Positions 60,318-64,000 of a DNA stretch of 64,000 bases are shown here, piece by piece. The notes below the pieces were generated by a model. The model had not been told where the DNA came from. It was given only the letters and a program-made list of their open reading frames with translations, and did not search any database. The stretch spans positions 1 through 64,000 of the forward strand of contig UQCQ01000006.1 of NCBI GenBank assembly GCA_900539595.1. The letters run 5' to 3'. The translations under genes and the position numbers were made by a program. Source of the stretch: an uncultured Mollicutes bacterium. GTDB lineage: Bacteria > Bacillota_I > Bacilli_A > RFN20 > CAG-826. Every line of letters starts with the position of its first letter. Within the stretch, counting starts at the first letter, position 1.

Positions 60318-60923
60318 CTATTTCAGGACAAAGGATTGCAGTTTGCTTTTCTCTATAAGCGTCTCGCCGTCGTAGTTCTGAATCATAAATTCTTCCACTT
60401 TTTTAAAATCGACGGTTGCCTTTAAAAATCCAGGTACTTTTCTTCCGGACCAATAAGCCCGATTCTTTTCATTGATTTTGTATCGATAAACCCAATTTGC
60501 CTTTTTTATGATGGAGTCTTTGTGCTCATCAATCCAACGAGCCTCTTTTATCAAAAGCAGCCCGTAATTGCTGTCTTCTTGGTTTGAGAAACGGGCGTGT
60601 TTGTTCAAGGAAATCTCTTGGATTTGACTTAGTGGGACTGGAATCATGTTGTTAAGCAGAACCTTCCCTAAAAATGTTCCGTTTTGAAGAACCATGCGAA
60701 GGATTGTTTGGGTGGATGGCTTCAGTTTGCCATCCTCCCCATAATCTCTAGGGTCCTTTGAGGAGAGGGGAAGGAAGTAGTGAAAGGGTTCGATAAAGAC
60801 GAGAAAACCAACATAGGGACGATTGTGTTTTCGGTCATTTTCGTGATTGGATAAAACCCTGTGATCGATGGTAGAAAGTCGCGAAATGTATTCGTCGGAC
60901 ACGGAAAAAAGATGAATGCTCAT
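60318..60923 (-). CDS. toxN: ToxN/AbiQ-family type III toxin (endoribonuclease)
   Basis: 201 residues with the ToxN/AbiQ layout: FSVSDEYISRLSTIDHRV near the N-terminus, NRPYVGFLVFIEPFHYFLPLSSKDPRDYG, then GTFLGKVLLNNMIPVPLSQIQEISL and a helical end. In known systems this endoribonuclease cuts its own precursor RNA and is held inactive by the resulting repeat RNAs, and it aborts phage infection. The gene lies directly downstream, on the same strand, of a terminator and a three-unit repeat RNA, exactly the toxI-terminator-toxN order. The ribosome site AAAGGAG is 11 bases before the ATG. Confidence 0.9.
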   Translation of the reverse strand: MSIHLFSVSDEYISRLSTIDHRVLSNHENDRKHNRPYVGFLVFIEPFHYFLPLSSKDPRDYGEDGKLKPSTQTILRMVLQNGTFLGKVLLNNMIPVPLSQIQEISLNKHARFSNQEDSNYGLLLIKEARWIDEHKDSIIKKANWVYRYKINEKNRAYWSGRKVPGFLKATVDFKKVEEFMIQNYDGETLIEKSKLQSFVLK

Positions 60924-60943
60924 ACTTTGGATGGCTCCTTTCA

Positions 60944-61138
60944 GGCAAAAAGAAAAGCGGGGATATGCAATTCTCTTAAGATGATGATATTTCCCCGCTT
61001 GATTTTAAAGTTCCGCACTATGTGGCAGCGGCCGTCCAAGATTTTAAAGTTCCGCACTATGTGGCAGCGGCCGTCCAAGATTTTAAAGTTCCGCACTATG
61101 TGGCAGCGGCCGTCCAAGATTTTGCAAGTTTCCTTGCG
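60944..61138 (-). ncRNA. toxI: toxI antitoxin RNA with three 39-nt repeats
   Basis: Three identical 39-base units at 61001-61039, 61040-61078 and 61079-61117 (plus strand). The transcript reads leftward. It begins with a GCAAG-GAAA-CUUGC hairpin (61124-61137) and passes the three units. It ends in a terminator: stem 60955-60963 with 60992-61000, then U-rich tail 60944-60954. The leaky terminator separates it from toxN, which is how antitoxin excess is set in known type III systems. Unit length and number match known toxI RNAs (about 34-39 bases, two to six units). Confidence 0.88.
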
Positions 61139-61144
61139 ACTTCT

Positions 61145-61172
61145 ATTTTAGGGCATTTCTCCCCATCGTCAA
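61145..61172 (-). promoter_or_regulatory. toxI promoter
   Basis: Minus-strand TTGACG (61172-61167), 16 bases, TAAAAT (61150-61145), about seven bases before the predicted start of the RNA. Confidence 0.8.
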
Positions 61173-61208
61173 TACCCCTTGGCGAAAAATTTTTGCTTGC
61201 GGTTTTAT

Positions 61209-61356
61209 TGAAAAAGAAAAGTGGGGATCATCACCCTTTTTAGAGGACGTCCCCGCTTGATTTTAAAGCTCCGCTTTGTACGGCAACGGATACCGAGATT
61301 TTAAAGCTCCGATTTATACGGCGACGGATACCGAGATTTTGCAAGTTTCCTTGCGC
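61209..61356 (-). ncRNA. Second toxI-like RNA with two 38-nt repeats, no toxin of its own
   Basis: Two 38-base units at 61259-61296 and 61297-61334, differing from each other at three positions. The conserved half GATTTTAAAG is shared with the first array, but the rest has diverged. It has the same 5' GCAAG-GAAA-CUUGC hairpin and its own terminator (stem 61219-61227 with 61250-61258, then T-rich tail). The transcript would end before the first toxI promoter. No toxin gene follows. It may be a decoy or the remnant of a duplicated locus. Confidence 0.78.
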
Positions 61357-61362
61357 CTTTCT

Positions 61363-61390
61363 ATTTTATAGCGTTTTTTCTTATCGTCAA
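61363..61390 (-). promoter_or_regulatory. Promoter of the second toxI-like RNA
   Basis: Minus-strand TTGACG (61390-61385), 16 bases, TAAAAT (61368-61363). Boxes and spacing equal those of the first toxI promoter. Confidence 0.8.
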
Positions 61391-61434
61391 TAGTCCTAAG
61401 CAAAAGCTGTCATTATGACGTTATTTGTTTCCGG

Positions 61435-61917
61435 TTAATTCCACCACTCAACGCGGACTTCGTCAAAATAAGCACGGACTTTCGGGGAAGGATCCACATA
61501 GATTTCCCTCATATGATCCATCACGTCCTCGGGGACCCATTTCTCCTTGGGTCGCATCTTGTTTTGCTTATAGCAGATCGAATAATCGTGCATCTTCACC
61601 ATGAACAGAATGGCTTTGTCATAACCCTGAATCCGCTCCATGTAATATTCCCGACGATAATCATCGAGGAAGATGGAATCTTCGATGACCGTGCATTCTT
61701 GGCCTTCGTAGGCCTTGAAGATTTCGTTGGTTTCGCGAATCATCTCGTCGAAGATGATTTCCATTTTCGGCGGGAACACCAAATAGGACCCCGTGATTTT
61801 CTTTCTCGTTTCATCGGTGTCGACGATGAAAACGTTCGGGTGTTCCTTTTGGTATTTTTTGCACCAAGTGGATTTCCCTGACCCCGGGATCCCCGCCATT
61901 AAAATTAACGTATGCAT
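61435..61917 (-). CDS. P-loop kinase (AAA_33/polynucleotide-kinase-like)
   Basis: 160 residues. Walker A GIPGSGKSTW (9-18), then VDTDETRKKITGSYLVFPPKMEIIFDEM and VIEDSIFLDDYRREYYMERI, the usual pattern of small nucleotide or polynucleotide kinases. It lies five bases after the phosphonate-type permease (transcribed leftward), so it may be part of that operon. The substrate is not readable. Confidence 0.8.
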   Translation of the reverse strand: MHTLILMAGIPGSGKSTWCKKYQKEHPNVFIVDTDETRKKITGSYLVFPPKMEIIFDEMIRETNEIFKAYEGQECTVIEDSIFLDDYRREYYMERIQGYDKAILFMVKMHDYSICYKQNKMRPKEKWVPEDVMDHMREIYVDPSPKVRAYFDEVRVEWWN

Positions 61918-61922
61918 AGGGC

Positions 61923-62861
61923 TTAAACGAGTTTCTTACGGAGGTAGGAGGAGAGCAAGTTGATGCCAACAACCAAAATCACGATGCCAAAGATACAGGC
62001 TCCCAATGCATGGTAATGGGTGCTTTGGATGGAGAGGTAATAACCAATTCCACCTTCTAGGCCAAGGACAACGCCTAAAATGGTCGCGGTACGGATATTG
62101 ATGTCAAAGCGATATAAGGCAACCGATAATAGACCCGGCAAAGCCTGGGGCATGACGGCAAGGTGGATGGCCTGCCATTTGGAGGCACCGCCACTATAAA
62201 TGCCCTCCAAGGGTCCCATCTCAATCCCATCGATTTGATCGGCGTAGAGTTTGCCGATCATCCCAATGGAATGGATGCCGATGACCAAAACGCCAGAAAG
62301 GAAGGAATAGCCGGAGAAACGAATTAATAAAATCGCGAATACGAGTTCGGGGAAGGTGCGGATGACGATGAGGATAATTTCGCTGATCCACGCCCATTTG
62401 CCGAAGAGCTTATGGGAAGCGAGTAACCCAAAGGGAATCGCGATTAACGAAGCGATGAAGGTTCCGATATAGGCGATGCCAAACGTCTTGATGATCATGT
62501 AGATGACCGATTCGGTGAATTCGTATTCCCCAAATCCAAAGAAGATTTGCCAGAAGGTGGGATGGCTTAAATCAAACAGCATCCCAATGCTTTTGAATCC
62601 CTCGCCAAAATTGCCCCCGATGTTAGAGAGATAATAATTCATGTCCAAATCAAAATGGACATAAGTAAGAGCGCAGAGCAAAGCAAAACCGAATAGGATC
62701 AAGAGAATCCAGTTCTGTGGGCGTCTTGCGTAGGCTGCGTCCGTGGATTCATAATGCTTGGGTTTTTTTAAAGACACCTCGTCAATAATCATCATGACGA
62801 TGGCTAGGACTAAGAAGATGAGTCCCGTATAACCGGATATAGATTTAAAGATATCGTTCAT
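61923..62861 (-). CDS. phnE: Phosphonate-type ABC transporter permease, PhnE-like (second copy)
   Basis: 312 residues with six or so membrane helices and the EAA-type loop YADQIDGIEMGPLEGIYSGGASKWQAIHLAVMPQALPGLL, the PhnE form. The end is GVVLGLEGGIGYYLSIQSTHYHALGACI. It starts inside the stop of the 62858 gene (ATGA). Together they form a heterodimeric channel for phosphonate, phosphite or phosphate-ester uptake. Confidence 0.88.
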   Translation of the reverse strand: MNDIFKSISGYTGLIFLVLAIVMMIIDEVSLKKPKHYESTDAAYARRPQNWILLILFGFALLCALTYVHFDLDMNYYLSNIGGNFGEGFKSIGMLFDLSHPTFWQIFFGFGEYEFTESVIYMIIKTFGIAYIGTFIASLIAIPFGLLASHKLFGKWAWISEIILIVIRTFPELVFAILLIRFSGYSFLSGVLVIGIHSIGMIGKLYADQIDGIEMGPLEGIYSGGASKWQAIHLAVMPQALPGLLSVALYRFDINIRTATILGVVLGLEGGIGYYLSIQSTHYHALGACIFGIVILVVGINLLSSYLRKKLV

Positions 62862-63811
62862 CTGGATTTCCTCGACAAGATATTGGAAACAACTTGAAGC
62901 AAGATGACTTCGATGAACAAGGGGATAAGCAAAGCCCCAATGCAGTCATAATGGGATTCGCCGAATTCCTGCTGGAGCAAATACCCATATCCGCCTGCTC
63001 CGACGTAACCTAAAATCACGGAAGCACGGATATTGATTTCGAAGGTATAAAGGAAGTTTGCAAAAAACATCGGGAGGATTTCAGGGTGCAATCCCAGGTG
63101 GATGCACTGAAGGAGTCCGCCGCCATTGGAACGAATCGCTTCAAAAGGCGACATCTCCAAGGTCTCGATGAATTCATACATGAGCTGATACATGATGCCC
63201 AAGGTGAAGACGGCGATCGAAGCGATACCCGTCACGATGTTGGGTCCGAAGAAGAAGCGGAGGAAGATGGCCATGACCATCTGAGGAATCGTGCGCAACA
63301 AGGCGTTGAAGATGCGGAAGGGCTGGTAGACCGCGGGTTTATGGGTGATGTTACGAGCACAAAGGTAGAAAACCGGAATCGAGATGATCGACCCGATCAA
63401 CGTCCCGATAAAGCACATCTCCGTTGTGGACCAAATCGTGGGAACGGCTTTGTTCCAAAGGTAATTCCAATATCCCGCGGAATTCCCCAGCGAATTCTTA
63501 TTTGGGGTGAACAAAGAAACAAAAATACCACCAATCTCCTCCCAGTGAATGACCATCCTCGCGCTGTAATCTACCGTGAAAAAACAGGCGATAAAAATGG
63601 CGACGGCAAGGCTAATGGCTACAATTGGGAAGATCGGACGTTTCTTGCGAATCGTTCTCACCATCGACCCGTCTTGGGCGGGAGAGATATCCAAGGTTTG
63701 GTTGTAATAGAAAAGGGAATCCCATTTTTCTTTTCGGGCTTTTTTCTTTTCTTCCTTTCGCTGGACCTTCTTGGCCTGCTCCAGGATTTCTTCTTGGGTT
63801 TTCGGCTTCAT
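62858..63811 (-). CDS. phnE: Phosphonate-type ABC transporter permease, PhnE-like (first copy)
   Basis: ATG at 63811 after GAGGGG. A cytoplasmic, charged N-terminus (about 1-65, with KKVQRKEEKKKARKEKW) precedes the helices. The permease loop is MYEFIETLEMSPFEAIRSNGGGLLQCIHLGLHPEILPMFF, and GYVGAGGYGYLLQQEFGE follows. The ATPase gene ends seven bases upstream, so the order phnC-phnE-phnE is clear. Confidence 0.88.
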   Translation of the reverse strand: MKPKTQEEILEQAKKVQRKEEKKKARKEKWDSLFYYNQTLDISPAQDGSMVRTIRKKRPIFPIVAISLAVAIFIACFFTVDYSARMVIHWEEIGGIFVSLFTPNKNSLGNSAGYWNYLWNKAVPTIWSTTEMCFIGTLIGSIISIPVFYLCARNITHKPAVYQPFRIFNALLRTIPQMVMAIFLRFFFGPNIVTGIASIAVFTLGIMYQLMYEFIETLEMSPFEAIRSNGGGLLQCIHLGLHPEILPMFFANFLYTFEINIRASVILGYVGAGGYGYLLQQEFGESHYDCIGALLIPLFIEVILLQVVSNILSRKSR

Positions 63812-63818
63812 AATCCCC

Positions 63819-64000
63819 TCATTTCTCAAGGGAACCGCTTAAGGTTTCGTTGGAATTCAAAGCGCGTCCATAGATGGTCTTGATGACTTCGTCGTTGACC
63901 TCTTCGGGCTTGCCGTCAAAAACAATTTGTCCTCCTTTAACCCCGATGATGCGGGTGGAATATTTTTTGGCGATGTCCACGTGGTGCATGTTCGCTAGAA
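63819..64000 (-). CDS. phnC: Phosphonate-type ABC transporter ATPase, C-terminal end only
   Basis: The minus-strand frame from the window end reads ANMHHVDIAKKYSTRIIGVK, then GQIVFDGKPEEVNDEVIKTIYG and stops at 63819. The LHHVD-type His switch and the FDGxPxE(V/L) end are those of PhnC ATPases. Walker motifs lie outside the window. Confidence 0.82.
   Translation of the reverse strand, partial: LANMHHVDIAKKYSTRIIGVKGGQIVFDGKPEEVNDEVIKTIYGRALNSNETLSGSLEK

Noticed and set aside
61001..61334. Repeats of 38-39 bp as a CRISPR array
   Set aside because: The units are contiguous with no spacers, have promoter and terminator, and lie before a ToxN-type gene, so toxI is the better explanation.
1..64000. 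Mycoplasma-type code (TGA as Trp)
   Set aside because: Several genes end naturally at TGA with correct overlaps, and Trp is encoded by TGG in the conserved motifs I checked.

Overview
The window looks like a chromosome segment of an uncultured gut or rumen Bacillota, probably class Bacilli (Erysipelotrichales/RF39-like). The reasons are Gram-positive style lipoproteins with Ser-rich linkers, LacI- and AraC-type control of sugar operons, good AGGAGG ribosome sites, and DUF3990 and ToxN/AbiQ families. TGA works as a stop (for example the 27-codon ORF at 14690, phnC at 63819), so this is the standard code, not the Mycoplasma code. Taxonomy is inferred from style, not from a marker gene.

Left third (1-19.2 kb), a mosaic accessory region. 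It holds a clipped helix-turn-helix gene, a truncated IS1595-type transposase with a structured leader, a collagen-like/InlB/BspA-type surface lipoprotein, a GC-rich ISL3 element with multiplied ends, an AT-rich island of four unfamiliar genes (5284-7923), a MacB-like ABC exporter, an IS3-type remnant that beheads a neighbouring gene, a C-rich gene-free tract (12.46-12.96 kb), a Fic protein, several small unknown genes, a duplicated 53-nt element with compensatory base changes, an SDR enzyme, and a DUF3990/HTH pair.

Middle (19.2-28.8 kb), a sugar locus. An AraC regulator is divergent from a GPH-type symporter followed by GH2, a TIM-barrel isomerase/epimerase, GH78 and GH1. None of the enzymes has a signal peptide, so a small rhamnose-containing glycoside is probably imported and dismantled in the cytoplasm. 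An AAA ATPase gene broken by a one-base change in a T run follows.

Right-middle (30.4-54.8 kb), a beta-glucan utilisation locus. It has a GH81 and three GH16 enzymes (all secreted or lipoprotein), surface lipoproteins, a sugar ABC transporter with its own ATPase, a very large GH94-like phosphorylase (GH161/GH149 type) and a cytoplasmic GH30. A LacI-family regulator sits in the middle, and GAAANCGNTTTC operators lie at four promoters. The picture is: cut beta-1,3(1,6)-glucan at the surface, import oligosaccharides, phosphorolyse them inside.

Right end (54.9-64 kb). A DUF4143 AAA ATPase lies behind a 23-bp tandem repeat. Then come a second Fic protein, an ECF sigma/anti-sigma/lipoprotein unit with two matching promoters, and a type III toxin-antitoxin locus (ToxN plus two separate toxI-like repeat arrays, each with promoter and terminator). 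The window ends with a P-loop kinase and part of a phosphonate-type ABC transporter.
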